A stretch of DNA of 64,000 bases, from positions 62,001 to 126,000 of the forward strand of contig NZ_AP014879.1 in NCBI RefSeq assembly GCF_002355735.1. The letters run 5' to 3'. The notes beneath the pieces were generated by a model. It worked only from the letters and a program-made list of their open reading frames with translations, ran no database searches and was not told the DNA's origin. How positions within the stretch are numbered: the stretch's first letter is position 1; the number at the start of each line of letters is the position of its first letter. Below are positions 23,943 to 33,146 of this stretch, piece by piece. The position numbers and the translations under genes are program-made. This stretch comes from Sulfuricaulis limicola. GTDB taxonomy: Bacteria; Pseudomonadota; Gammaproteobacteria; Acidiferrobacterales; Sulfurifustaceae.

Positions 23943-23971
23943 AAAAACAAGGGCGGCTGGCGCCGCCCTTG
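23943..23971 (-). terminator. Rho-independent terminator of fccAB
   Basis: Read on the minus strand, a perfect 10-bp stem (plus-strand positions 23948-23957 and 23962-23971) with a 4-nt loop is followed by a run of T. It lies just after the fccB stop. Confidence 0.85.
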
Positions 23972-23998
23972 TGGTACTGCGTTACGTCCGAACCGCGA

Positions 23999-25294
23999 TC
24001 AGCCCCAGATGTCGGCAGTGATGCTCTGGTACCAGCCCACGGTGTACTTGGCCTCGTTCTCGCGGAACGAGTCCGGCGCTTCCTTGGGACTCACGCCGCC
24101 CGCGCCCGGGACCTCGGTGATGCCCTTCTCCGTCACCTTGTACACGCCCGCGACCGAGATGCCGTACTTCGGCGCGATCAGGCTGTAGCAGGTGTTGACC
24201 AGCGAGTTCTCGGCCGGGGTCTCGCCCTTGAGCGTGGCGACGATGGCGGCGGCGCACATCTTGGCCTCGCTGCTGGCGGCGAAGCCGGACTTCGGCAGCG
24301 CGCCCGCGATCGAGGAGTCGCCGATGACGTGGATGCCCGGATGCATCTTGGACTCGAAGGTGCGGGGATCCACCGGACACCAGCCCTTGTCGTCCGCGAG
24401 GCCCGAGGTCAGCGCGATCTTGCCCGCGGTCTGCGGCGGAATGAGATTCACCACCGCGGCTTTGTGCTTGTCGAGCGCGGTGTCCACGATCATCTTCTTC
24501 GTGTCCACGGCCTTGACCATGCCGCCCTTGGCGCCCGGCACCCACTCGATCATGTCGCCATAGACCTTCTTCCAGCCGTCCAGGAACAGCCCCTGCTTGG
24601 AGAACGCGTCCTTGGCATCCAGGATCAGCACCTTGGATTTCGGTTTATGTTCCTTGAGATAGTGCGCGATCATGCCGGCGCGCTCGTATGGCCCGGGCGG
24701 GCAGCGGAACGGATTGCCCGGCGGGGCGATCACCACCGTGCCGCCGTCCTTCATGGCTTTGAGCTGCTTTTGCAGCAGCACCGTCTGCGGGCCGGCCTTC
24801 CAGGCATGCGGCATGACCTGTGTGGCCTTTTCGCTGTAGCCCTCGATGGTGTCGTACTTGAAGTCGATGCCCGGCGAGACGACGAGACGGTCGTAGGACA
24901 GCGTCTTGCCGCTCTTGAGCGTCACCTTTTTGGCCGCGGCATCGATGGCGGTCACCGTGTCGTGCATGACATTGACGCCATGTTTCTTTTTCAGCGCGTC
25001 ATAGCTCTGGGTGATGGAATTCATGTCGCGCAATCCGCCCAGCACCAGGTTGCTGAACGGACAGGTGATGAACTTGGTGCTCGGTTCCACCAGCGTTACG
25101 GCGATGCCGGGATCGAGCCGGCGCAGGTATTTGGCGCAGGTGGCGCCGCCGAACCCGCCGCCGACCACGACCACGCGGGCGCTGCCGCTGCCCATGTGCC
25201 TGGCGGCGTGCGCCAGCGGGGCTTGACCGAGCACACCGGCGGCGGAGGCCGCCCCGGCGATCTTGAGAAAGTCTCTGCGTGTGATTTTGCTCAT
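23999..25294 (-). CDS. fccB: Sulfide dehydrogenase flavoprotein subunit (flavocytochrome c)
   Basis: This 431-residue periplasmic flavoprotein oxidises sulfide and passes electrons to the FccA cytochrome. It has a Tat signal (TRRDFLK, residues 5-11) and the FAD motif VVGGGFGGA (43-51). The expected covalent-FAD cysteine is Cys78 in TCPFSN. Cys198 ([11 protein letters not shown]) and Cys369 (NTCYSL) lie where the family's redox-active disulfide is found. The C-terminal part matches the FCSD flavin-binding domain. It starts 9 nt after fccA. Confidence 0.93.
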   Translation of the reverse strand: MSKITRRDFLKIAGAASAAGVLGQAPLAHAARHMGSGSARVVVVGGGFGGATCAKYLRRLDPGIAVTLVEPSTKFITCPFSNLVLGGLRDMNSITQSYDALKKKHGVNVMHDTVTAIDAAAKKVTLKSGKTLSYDRLVVSPGIDFKYDTIEGYSEKATQVMPHAWKAGPQTVLLQKQLKAMKDGGTVVIAPPGNPFRCPPGPYERAGMIAHYLKEHKPKSKVLILDAKDAFSKQGLFLDGWKKVYGDMIEWVPGAKGGMVKAVDTKKMIVDTALDKHKAAVVNLIPPQTAGKIALTSGLADDKGWCPVDPRTFESKMHPGIHVIGDSSIAGALPKSGFAASSEAKMCAAAIVATLKGETPAENSLVNTCYSLIAPKYGISVAGVYKVTEKGITEVPGAGGVSPKEAPDSFRENEAKYTVGWYQSITADIWG

Positions 25295-25303
25295 GTCATT
25301 CCC

Positions 25304-25693
25304 CTATTTCAGATTGGTGCCGATGTAGTTGGCGATGGCCTCGAGCTCCGCGTCGGTGTAACCCTTGGCGTGGCGCGTCATCACCGTCGCGGGCAGGGCG
25401 CCGGACTTGAAGCCCATGAGCATGGTTTTCGCCTGATCTGCCGTTATGCCGGTGAGGCTCGGGATGGCGCCGGCGCTGCGGCCATCGGTGCCATGGCAGG
25501 AGTAACAGTTGCTGATCATGTTCCTCACGGCGGCGGGTGTCGGTGGCGGCGCCGGCGGCGTTACGACTGCCGCGGCCGGTGCGGCGGCGGGAGCCGGCGC
25601 GACCGGTTGGGCGGCCGGCGCCGGGGGCTCGGTGGCACAGCCGGTCATGGCGGCCGCCACCAGCAATGTCAGGGTATGATGTTTGATCCGCAT
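25304..25693 (-). CDS. fccA: Monohaem cytochrome c subunit of sulfide dehydrogenase, lipoprotein-like
   Basis: This is a 129-residue class I cytochrome c with one haem site (C63-YS-C66-H67). The N-terminus reads MRIKHHTLTLLVAAAMTGC, which looks like a lipobox with lipid Cys19, followed by about 40 residues of Ala/Pro-rich linker before the haem domain. ATG 25693 is chosen because GGAGG lies 6 nt upstream. Known FccA proteins are often dihaem and soluble; this one is monohaem and probably membrane-tethered. It is the electron acceptor of FccB. Confidence 0.85.
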   Translation of the reverse strand: MRIKHHTLTLLVAAAMTGCATEPPAPAAQPVAPAPAAAPAAAVVTPPAPPPTPAAVRNMISNCYSCHGTDGRSAGAIPSLTGITADQAKTMLMGFKSGALPATVMTRHAKGYTDAELEAIANYIGTNLK

Positions 25694-25878
25694 TACGCAC
25701 CTCCTCTTGTGGATAAATCTTTCGTCCGTCCGTTTGCCGGAGAGACGGGAAACCACCGGCGAACGCGCGGTGCGCCGGTGGCATCATGGACTGTTGCAAA
25801 ATTTTTATAATCAGGCACACAGAACTCGCCGCATCCGAAATTCCCTGTGCCGGAGACTGGGCTTCTCCTGATGATCAT
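25693..25878 (-). CDS. Possible short leader ORF ahead of fccA
   Basis: This 61-codon frame starts at ATG 25878 with AAAGGAG placed 4 nt upstream. Its stop overlaps the fccA start as TAATG, the usual layout for translational coupling. The product (starting MIIRRSPVSG, with a GCGEFC segment) matches nothing I know. It may encode a small protein, act only as a coupling leader, or be chance. Confidence 0.3.
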   Translation of the reverse strand: MIIRRSPVSGTGNFGCGEFCVPDYKNFATVHDATGAPRVRRWFPVSPANGRTKDLSTRGGA

Positions 25879-26043
25879 CTAACTCCTTTCATCCGGGCCT
25901 GACAAGCTGCGACCAAACGGCGCATGTCTCCTTGTCTTTTCCGTGCCGGTCCTGCCAATCTGTCACGTCAATCTGTCACTGTCATGCGCGCGCTGCGCGA
26001 TTTTTCCGAACGACCGTTAGTGTTCGCAAACCGGATTTAAGCT
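25694..26043. other. Spacer between the beta-CASP nuclease and fccAB
   Basis: The spacer holds the possible short ORF described above. AATCTGTCAC occurs twice between about 25957 and 25980. A GC-rich self-complementary stretch lies near 25984-26000. A perfect DnaA-box-like 9-mer (TGTGGATAA) occurs at 25708-25716. A promoter for fccAB is expected here, but no convincing -35/-10 pair was found. Confidence 0.5.
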
Positions 26044-27456
26044 TTATTTCCGGGCTTTCGGTGGTGGCGCCAGCAAGTCGATACGCTCGCCGGCCTGCGG
26101 CATCAGTACGTTTACAGGTATTGAATGCAAACGGCGGGCCAACGCTTCCATCGGTTCAGGCTCGCCGTGCACCAGCGCCACCACGGGACGGCGTTCGAAA
26201 TTCTGATACCACTGAAACAGACCCGACTGACCGGCATGCGCCGACAATCCGCCGACGGTGTGAATGCGCGCGGCGACGCGGATGGTCTCGTCCCAGAGCT
26301 TGACCGTCTCGGCGCCGTCGACGATTCTGCGCCCGAGCGTGCCGCGTGCCTGGAAGCCGGCGAAGATGACGTGGCACTGTTCGCGCCAGAGGTTGTGCTT
26401 GAAGTGATGCCGGATACGCCCGCCGTCGCACATGCCGCTGCCGGCGATGATGATGGCGCCGCTGCGCACGCGGTTGATGGCCATGGACTGGGCGGCGGTG
26501 CGGCTGAAATGCAGGTTCGGCATGCTGAAGGGATCGCCGGCTTTTTTGCGCCGCTTGCTGGCCTCGGCGTCGAACAGCTTCCAGTGTTTGCCGTAGACTT
26601 CGGTGGCCTCGATCGCCATCGGGCTGTCGAGAAACACCGTCCACTGGTCGATGCCCCATTCCCGCCAATACTGCTTGAGAAAATACAGCAGCTCCTGGCT
26701 GCGGCCGATGGCGAAGGCCGGGATGAGGATGTTGCCCTCGTCGCGCCGTGCCGCGCGGAATACCTCGCCCAGTTCCGCGATCGTCTCTGACCAGGGACGG
26801 TGTTCGCGGTCGCCGTAGGTGCTTTCGAGGACGACCAGATCGGCTTCGTGGACGGACTCGGGGTTGCGCAGGATCGGCGCGTCCGCGTGCCCCAGGTCGC
26901 CGCTGAAGACAATCTCGCGCCGGTTTCCGTTTTCCTCGAGCCACAGCTCCACGATGGCCGAGCCAAGAATATGGCCGGCATCCCGCAAGCGCAGCCGCAC
27001 GCCGGGGAAGAGCTGGCGCTCGGTGTCGTAGTCGAGCGCTTGAAATTGGCGTATCGCCTTCTCCGCGTCTGCGCGCGAGTACAGTGGCTCGACCAGGCGC
27101 TTGCCCTGCCGCAGCCGCCGCCGGTTTTCGTGTTCGGCGTCCTTCTCGTTCAGCGAAGCCGCGTCCTTGAGCATGATCTGGCACAGGTCGCGCGTGGCCC
27201 GGTGGGTGTAGATGGGTCCGCGAAAGCCGGCCTTGACCAGCAGCGGCAGCCGGCCGGAGTGGTCGAGGTGGGCGTGGGTGAGGATCACCGCGTCGAGCGC
27301 GCGCGGATCGAAGGCGAAATCAGCGCGGTTGCGCGCCTCGTCGGCGGGCGCGCCCTGGATCAGGCCGCAGTCAACGAGCACCTGCCGCGCGCCGACGTGC
27401 ACCAGAAAACAGGAGCCGGTGACTTCCTGGGCGGCGCCGTGGAACTGGATATCCAT
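26044..27456 (-). CDS. Metallo-beta-lactamase / beta-CASP nuclease
   Basis: This 470-residue protein of the CPSF-like/RNase family has the zinc motif HAHLDH (residues 61-66), further ligands in DAGHILGSA and FSGDLGH, a beta-CASP insert (IPAFAIGRSQELLY, GSGMCDGGR) and a C-terminal RMMBL segment (VGGLSAHAGQ, VHGEPEPM). These point to RNA processing or decay. Its RNA targets are unknown. No co-transcribed partner is obvious; the next minus-strand gene is upstream by 9 nt. Confidence 0.88.
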   Translation of the reverse strand: MDIQFHGAAQEVTGSCFLVHVGARQVLVDCGLIQGAPADEARNRADFAFDPRALDAVILTHAHLDHSGRLPLLVKAGFRGPIYTHRATRDLCQIMLKDAASLNEKDAEHENRRRLRQGKRLVEPLYSRADAEKAIRQFQALDYDTERQLFPGVRLRLRDAGHILGSAIVELWLEENGNRREIVFSGDLGHADAPILRNPESVHEADLVVLESTYGDREHRPWSETIAELGEVFRAARRDEGNILIPAFAIGRSQELLYFLKQYWREWGIDQWTVFLDSPMAIEATEVYGKHWKLFDAEASKRRKKAGDPFSMPNLHFSRTAAQSMAINRVRSGAIIIAGSGMCDGGRIRHHFKHNLWREQCHVIFAGFQARGTLGRRIVDGAETVKLWDETIRVAARIHTVGGLSAHAGQSGLFQWYQNFERRPVVALVHGEPEPMEALARRLHSIPVNVLMPQAGERIDLLAPPPKARK

Positions 27457-27465
27457 ATATTTCCC

Positions 27466-28344
27466 TTATCCCAATTCGCTCAGCAGCGAATCGATCATGC
27501 GTTCCGCCTGGGAACCGTAGCCGCCGCCGAACAGATTGAAGTGATTGAGAATGTGATAGAGGTTGTACAGTGTTTTGCGGACCTTGTAACCGTCATCGAG
27601 CGGCCAGGCCTCGCCGTACGCGCGGTGGAAGCGCGCGGAAAATCCGCCGAACAATTCGGTCATGGCGATGTCCGCTTCGCGGTCGCCGTAATAGACCGCG
27701 GGATCGAAGATTACCGGTTGCTGTCCGGTGGCCCCGACATTGCCACCCCACAGATCGCCATGCAGCAGCGAGGGTGCGGGCCGGTAGCTGCGGAAAAAAT
27801 GATCCAGGTCCGCCATCAGCCGCTCGCCTTGACGCAGCAGGTCGCGGCCGTGACGCGCCGCGAGCCTGAGCTGAAAGCCGAGCCGGTGTTCGCGCCAGAA
27901 CTCGACCCAATCGGCGCCGGGCGTATTGATCTGCGGCGTCGAGCCGATGGTGTTGTCGCGATGCCAGCCGAACAGCTTCTGCGTGGCGCGATGCATCTGC
28001 GCCAGTTCGTGTCCGAGCCGTTCGAGGCTGCGCGTGCCGGCGCTTTCCAGGTCGAGATGTTCAAGCACGAGATAGGCGGATCCATCGACCATGCCGGCAC
28101 ACAGCGGCAACGGCACGCGCACGCTGCGGGTTTGCGCGATTTCTTCCAGGCCTTCGGCCTCGGCCTCGAACATGGAAAGACGTGCGGCGTCATTGAGCTT
28201 GACGAAGTAGCGTTGCCGGCCGTCCTGCACCACCGTGGCGGAATTGATGCACCCGCCGCCGACGGCCTGTCGCGACCGGATAGTAAAGGGAGTACCGGTG
28301 GTAGCGGCGACGTGCTGCGCGATCGCTGTCCAGGTTGTGTCCAT
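27466..28344 (-). CDS. Ketosamine-3-kinase-type protein kinase-like enzyme
   Basis: This 292-residue enzyme of the fructosamine/ketosamine-3-kinase family (YniA-like) phosphorylates sugar adducts on protein amines so they break down. The nucleotide loop (VGGGCINSA), LLHGDLWGGN catalytic loop and FDPAVYYGDREADIAMTELF are intact. Start ATG 28344 has GGAG about 9 nt upstream. ATG 28359 or 28383 would lengthen the N-terminus by 5 or 13 residues. Confidence 0.85.
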   Translation of the reverse strand: MDTTWTAIAQHVAATTGTPFTIRSRQAVGGGCINSATVVQDGRQRYFVKLNDAARLSMFEAEAEGLEEIAQTRSVRVPLPLCAGMVDGSAYLVLEHLDLESAGTRSLERLGHELAQMHRATQKLFGWHRDNTIGSTPQINTPGADWVEFWREHRLGFQLRLAARHGRDLLRQGERLMADLDHFFRSYRPAPSLLHGDLWGGNVGATGQQPVIFDPAVYYGDREADIAMTELFGGFSARFHRAYGEAWPLDDGYKVRKTLYNLYHILNHFNLFGGGYGSQAERMIDSLLSELG

Positions 28345-28667
28345 TTCCGCGCTCTCCATTCGTGACAGGTAATGTAGGACCAATCCCGGGAGGCGAGAAG
28401 CCCATTCAGGGCCGGAGCCACGCCGGAAAATGGCACCGGCGGGACCGAAAGGCTGCCCGACACCGCCATTGGTCTTGCCGTCGGCAAAAAATCGTCAAAA
28501 TCCCCTTATTTTCAGCCATCATTTTTTATAGGCCGCTGATTTTATGGAGATCGATAAATGGCACTAGATTTGCAAGATTTAACGGCCGCCAACGCGTTTT
28601 GGCTGGGGATGATTTGCCCCCGGGCGGTTCAGGGATGGGGAAATGCCAGGAGGTGACCAAGGTTCCA
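28345..28667. other. Spacer before the GGDEF-EAL gene
   Basis: The reading frame of the GGDEF-EAL gene stays open through this spacer, but the stretch has non-coding character. A 32-codon frame (ATG 28558 to TGA 28656, preceded by GGAG) ends inside the ribosome site of the next gene and could be a coupling leader. A more AT-rich stretch at 28500-28560 probably carries the promoter. Confidence 0.4.
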
Positions 28668-31109
28668 ATGGAACGGGAACGACAACGAACGGATTCGCAT
28701 CGGCGTTTATTCGCCCGCAGGCGGTTTTGGCGATCAAGAATAACGATGCTGCTGAATCAGATGTCCGTGCGCACGAGCTTCCTCATCGGCATGACGGTGG
28801 TGGGATTGCTCGGCCTGTTTTTTGTGCTGGCGAGCGGCGACGTCTATCGTGACGCCGGCCTGGCGCAACAGCGCGCCGCGCTCGGCGAACAGGTCAGGAC
28901 GCGGATCAGCGAACTGCGACACGAGCTGGAGACGGAATCGCAGCGGCTGGTTCTGCTGGTCCGCTCGGAACCCGGATTCATGACGGCGGCAGCCAGCGGC
29001 AAAACCGCCCTCGTGGTACGCCAGCTCGATCATCTGTTCGACCGGCCCGGCTTCTCCTCCGGTCGCGCCCGGCTGGCCAAGCTGCAGCTGCTGGATGCCG
29101 ACATGACTGTTCTCGCCTCTTCCGGCCAGGGCGTCCCCGAAACGATTTTGAGTCAACCCGCCTGCGCCAGCCTGTATTCCGTGGCGGCGAAACGCAAAGA
29201 CACGGAAATATCCAGGCCTGTCACCGGCACCTGCGTGGCGGATAAAAACATCTATCATCTCTCGATTCATTCGCTGGACGAGCGCGCCGCGTCCGGTTTT
29301 CTGCTGGTGGCGCTGGACATGACCCCGCGGCTGACCGGGCCGGAAAACATCTTCAACCTGCCGGTGTACCTGAGCCTCGCTGACGGCGCGCCGTTTTACC
29401 GCTCCGCCAACTGGCCGCGTGCCGAAGAAGCCGAAAATTATGTGGTGGCAGAACAAGCTTTCAACGTAACGCCGCGCGCGCCGCTGCGTGTCGGCGTCAG
29501 CCAGGATATCCGCGCGTTCAAGGACGAATTGGTGCTGGCCGGGCACAATTTCACGGCCGCCGCCGTCGCGGCGATGCTGCTGGTCGCCTGGCTGGTGTGG
29601 CTGGCCCTGCGCAAAGTCGCGCTCCGGCCGCTGCAGGCGCTGGCCCTGCAATTGCGCAAGGCTCGTGCGGACAAGAACCGACTTGGTGAACACGTGGCGG
29701 TGGAAGGCGGTACTGAAATCGCCGAGCTCAGCGCTGGCTTCAACAGCATGACGACGCGGCTCAAGGAGCTTTATGAGAGCCTGGAAAGCCTCGCTTTCAC
29801 CGACCCGCTGACCAAGCTGCCGAACCGCACGTTATTTCACGAGCGTCTCGAGCAGGCGATCGAGGACGCCAAGCGCGATTACAAGCCGTTCGCCCTGTTC
29901 CTGATGGACCTCGACCGCTTCAAGGACATCAACGACACCCTCGGCCACCAGATCGGCGACAAGCTGCTGCAACAGGTGGCGGCACGCCTGCGCAGCAAGC
30001 TGCGTGACATCGACACCGTGGCGCGCATGGGCGGCGACGAATTTGCGATCCTGCTGCCGGCGGTGAACGACAAGCACGCCACCATGGCGGCGCGCATGCT
30101 GCTCCAGGCCCTGCGCACCTCGTTCCGGATCGACGAACAGACCCTCGATATCGGCGCCAGCATCGGCATTGCGCTCTATCCCGATCACGGCGTCGACGCC
30201 AACATCCTGATCCAGCGCGCCGACGTCGCCATGTATGCCGCCAAGAACAGCAACGGCGGCCACGCCTTCTACGACGGCAAGATCGACCAGCACAACCCGA
30301 CGCGCCTGACCCTGCTCGGCGAGCTGCGCCATGCCGTGGAACAGGAACAGTTCGTGCTGTATTACCAGCCGAAGGTGGATCTCCGGAATCTCCAGGTCAT
30401 GGGCGTCGAGGCGCTGGTGCGCTGGAATCATCCGCGCGAGGACCTGCTGCTGCCGGATACCTTCGTCCCGCTGCTGGAACAGACCGGCATGATCCGCAGC
30501 CTCACGCCATGGGTGCTGAACGAATCCCTGCGCCAGGGCCAGCTGCTCCAGGATCAGGGGCTGCCGATCACCATTTCCATGAACCTGTCGGTGCGCGACC
30601 TGCAGGACCCGTACCTGGCGGACGCCTTCGCCGAGCAGCTGGCGGCGCTGCAGATTTCACCGCGCTGGCTGGAGCTGGAGATCACCGAGAGCGCGGTGAT
30701 GACCGAGCCGGAGCGTGCCCTCGAGGTGCTGGCGCGTCTGTCGGCGATGGGGCTGCGCATCGCCATCGACGATTTCGGCACCGGTTATTCCTCGCTCTCC
30801 TACCTGAAGAAGCTGCCGGTCAACACCATCAAGATCGACAAGTCCTTCGTCATCGGCATGGAGCGCGACGAAAACGACGCCGCCATCGTGCGCACCAGCG
30901 TCGATCTGGCGCACAACCTCAAGCTCGAAGTGGTGGCGGAGGGCGTGGAGAACGAGGAAACCCTGAAGCGCCTGAGCGAACTGGGCTGCGACACCGCCCA
31001 GGGCCACTACATCAGCCGCCCGCTGTCGGCGGAAGAGCTGGCCGTCTGGCTCAAGCAGTCCTCCTGGGCGATCGAGCGCAACCCCAAGCTGCTGCGCCTG
31101 CACAAGTAG
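28668..31109 (+). CDS. Membrane GGDEF-EAL protein (c-di-GMP turnover)
   Basis: This protein is about 813 residues. A basic N-terminus leads into membrane helix 1 (SFLIGMTVVGLLGLFFVL), a periplasmic sensor region of about 230 residues, membrane helix 2 (AAAVAAMLLVAWLVWLAL), HAMP-like linker, GGDEF (near residue 453) and EAL (EALVRW near 578). GGDEF, its I-site RDID, and the EAL metal motif DDFGTGYSSLSYL are intact, so both activities are possible. ATG 28668 follows AGGAGGTGA (28650-28656); GTG 28653 and ATG 28746 are alternatives. Confidence 0.88.
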   Translation: MERERQRTDSHRRLFARRRFWRSRITMLLNQMSVRTSFLIGMTVVGLLGLFFVLASGDVYRDAGLAQQRAALGEQVRTRISELRHELETESQRLVLLVRSEPGFMTAAASGKTALVVRQLDHLFDRPGFSSGRARLAKLQLLDADMTVLASSGQGVPETILSQPACASLYSVAAKRKDTEISRPVTGTCVADKNIYHLSIHSLDERAASGFLLVALDMTPRLTGPENIFNLPVYLSLADGAPFYRSANWPRAEEAENYVVAEQAFNVTPRAPLRVGVSQDIRAFKDELVLAGHNFTAAAVAAMLLVAWLVWLALRKVALRPLQALALQLRKARADKNRLGEHVAVEGGTEIAELSAGFNSMTTRLKELYESLESLAFTDPLTKLPNRTLFHERLEQAIEDAKRDYKPFALFLMDLDRFKDINDTLGHQIGDKLLQQVAARLRSKLRDIDTVARMGGDEFAILLPAVNDKHATMAARMLLQALRTSFRIDEQTLDIGASIGIALYPDHGVDANILIQRADVAMYAAKNSNGGHAFYDGKIDQHNPTRLTLLGELRHAVEQEQFVLYYQPKVDLRNLQVMGVEALVRWNHPREDLLLPDTFVPLLEQTGMIRSLTPWVLNESLRQGQLLQDQGLPITISMNLSVRDLQDPYLADAFAEQLAALQISPRWLELEITESAVMTEPERALEVLARLSAMGLRIAIDDFGTGYSSLSYLKKLPVNTIKIDKSFVIGMERDENDAAIVRTSVDLAHNLKLEVVAEGVENEETLKRLSELGCDTAQGHYISRPLSAEELAVWLKQSSWAIERNPKLLRLHK

Positions 31110-31159
31110 TTGCGCTTCCGCGGCGGCCAATTCATCCGCCGTCGCCGATTACCACCCCA

Positions 31160-31588
31160 TCAGCAGTTATCTTTGCCCAGACTGCAGGGCCCCGGCCCCT
31201 GCGCGACGACAAACAGCAGCGCGCCCATGATCGCCATGTTTTTCTGGAACTGGATGAACTGCGCCTGCATCTGGTCCGGCGGCAGTCCCCAGTAGGCATG
31301 AAACAGATAAGTCACCGGGATCATCCACAGGAGAATGGCGGCGGCGGCCCAGCGCGCCTGCCATCCGACCAGGATCATCAGGCCGCCACCCAGTTCGATG
31401 GCGATGGTCAGTGCCAGCATGATATTGACCAGGTTGGGATCGAGTGCCGGCATTACCTTCGCCATGTAGCCTGCGGTTCCGGCGAAACCGGCGATCTTCT
31501 TGAAGCCGGAAACGATGAAGAGATTTGCCAGCAGCAGGCGCCCCAGCAGCGGTCCGTATTGCTGCACCCATTTGCATACAGCTTTCAT
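31160..31588 (-). CDS. DoxX family membrane protein
   Basis: This 142-residue protein has four hydrophobic helices and the DoxX signature (GRLLLANLFIVSGFKKI at the N-terminus). DoxX proteins accompany quinone-linked redox systems, including thiosulfate:quinone oxidoreductase, but many members are uncharacterised and no DoxA partner is here. A strong GGAGGAG ribosome site precedes the ATG. It ends convergent to the GGDEF-EAL gene. Confidence 0.8.
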   Translation of the reverse strand: MKAVCKWVQQYGPLLGRLLLANLFIVSGFKKIAGFAGTAGYMAKVMPALDPNLVNIMLALTIAIELGGGLMILVGWQARWAAAAILLWMIPVTYLFHAYWGLPPDQMQAQFIQFQKNMAIMGALLFVVAQGPGPCSLGKDNC

Positions 31589-32163
31589 GTTGTCTCCTCC
31601 TGTTCCTTGGAATCCCGCCGCATCGTAAACGTAGTTTTATCGGCTGCCTAGCTGAAACCCGGGCATTTTTGAGCTGGAACATGCCTCCGGTCGTCGGTTT
31701 TATGCACAGAGAAAACACGTCCGGAAATGACCTGCCGCCGCCGTCAGAAATCCCTTGATAAAACCCGGGTGATTTTATCTAACACGTTGATATTGAAACA
31801 TTTAATTCGTCAGTTTATTTTTTAATCAAACTAACGCAATCCCCGGAAAATGCCGTGCGACAGAATGTACCGGTCGGCTTCATCAACATTGTTATCCACA
31901 GATTCTGTGAGTAACGTTTGCGCCTTTTGGATACAAGCGCTTACACGCACTTCATGACAAAGTTGTGAACGTGGAGCGCGGGTGTTTCACGTATTGCACA
32001 GAAAATACGCAAAGCCTTTTCGCCCCATGGCCTGGTAGAGGTGCTGGCATGGATGCATGGGAAAGGATAATTATTTTCCTTGCCGGAAGAATCAGCTTTA
32101 GGGTATCGTCTTGAGTGATTCTAAAAATATAAATTTATAAATTATTTCAGGATGGAGCAGGCC
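31589..32163. other. AT-rich spacer between doxX and the PEP-CTERM gene
   Basis: No convincing gene is present in these 575 nt. It includes one perfect DnaA-box-like 9-mer (TTATCCACA, 31892-31900) and a strongly AT-rich block at 32115-32148 that probably holds the promoter of the PEP-CTERM gene. I looked for a sigma-54 (-24/-12) element, as some PEP-CTERM genes have, and found none with correct spacing. Confidence 0.5.
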
Positions 32164-33048
32164 ATGAAGGGCAGAATAATTTGCCGCCTTGTCGCATGGA
32201 TAATGGGCAGCGCGGGTTTGTTGACAGCCGGTGTTTCGTCAGCCTCCTCATACGCGGTATCAACCAATAGCATCACCAATTTCCTCCTCAGCATGCCTTC
32301 CGGATCGAGCTTCGGCGGGTTTACGTTTTCGGGCGACATTGCGGTTGCGCTTGGAGATTTGACCGGCGGGGAGGCCGATATTGACAAGCAGGATGCCGAT
32401 GCAGCCTGCGTGGGCGGGTACTGCGCTGGTTTCAACAACAGTTTCACTTCGCACGGAATCAGTCCCGATCCGGGCTATGCGTATGGCGATGCGCAGATAG
32501 GCAGTAAAAATGTCCTGGCGGGTACCGGCGCTGCCTCTTCCATTGGTGAAGCAACATCCTACGATGGCCTTGCCGGTGCTGCTGGCGCCAATACGATGAT
32601 CGCTTCTTTCAACCTGACCTCTGTCGGTATGCTCAATTTCAGCTTCCTGTCGACGCCTTATATGCAAACACAGCTCGGCGCGGGCGCACTTTCCGCCTCG
32701 GGGACCACTGACATGAATATCACCATCTGGCAGGGTCTGACGAAAAAGTTTGAATGGGCCCCCGATGGACTGTCAGGCGGAATTCTGAACGGCACCGAAG
32801 GGTCAGATCCATTCAGTCTTAATTTTGGTATCAACGGCAACAACACCTATTCCCCGGGAGCAGGATCGTTCAGCGCTTCCACCGCCGCGCTGGCGGCGGG
32901 GACATACACCATGAAAATCCATATGGGCAATGAGGCACATGCTGCCTCCGTCGCTGTTGTACCTGTACCCGCTGCGCTGCCGCTTTTCGGGTCGGGGGCA
33001 ATTGCGCTTGCCGCGCTGGCTCGCCGACGGAGCAAATCAAGCCAGTAA
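32164..33048 (+). CDS. PEP-CTERM sorted surface protein
   Basis: This 294-residue exported protein has a signal peptide and a low-complexity Gly/Ser/Ala-rich mature part. The C-terminal tail is a sorting signal: VPVPAALPLFGSG, a hydrophobic helix, then ARRRSKSS. This is the VPxPAA form of the PEP-CTERM tag, processed by exosortase in exopolysaccharide-producing bacteria. Start ATG 32164 is preferred over ATG 32152 because AGGATGGAG then sits at normal spacing. The biological role is unknown. No exosortase gene is in the window. Confidence 0.82.
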   Translation: MKGRIICRLVAWIMGSAGLLTAGVSSASSYAVSTNSITNFLLSMPSGSSFGGFTFSGDIAVALGDLTGGEADIDKQDADAACVGGYCAGFNNSFTSHGISPDPGYAYGDAQIGSKNVLAGTGAASSIGEATSYDGLAGAAGANTMIASFNLTSVGMLNFSFLSTPYMQTQLGAGALSASGTTDMNITIWQGLTKKFEWAPDGLSGGILNGTEGSDPFSLNFGINGNNTYSPGAGSFSASTAALAAGTYTMKIHMGNEAHAASVAVVPVPAALPLFGSGAIALAALARRRSKSSQ

Positions 33049-33146
33049 CGAGTTCAGTGAACAGACCGCAACGATTTCAGTTTCCGCGCTGCGCGATCCG
33101 GTTTTTCCCGCCATCAGGCCTGAATTTCCTGTGATAGAGTCGTGGC

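Noticed and set aside
31892-31900. DnaA box TTATCCACA, with another at 25708-25716
   Set aside because: Single perfect boxes far apart, without an AT-rich unwinding element or clustered boxes; not evidence for an origin.
32040-32110. Sigma-54 promoter before the PEP-CTERM gene
   Set aside because: Several GG and GC pairs occur, but none at the required 10-nt separation.
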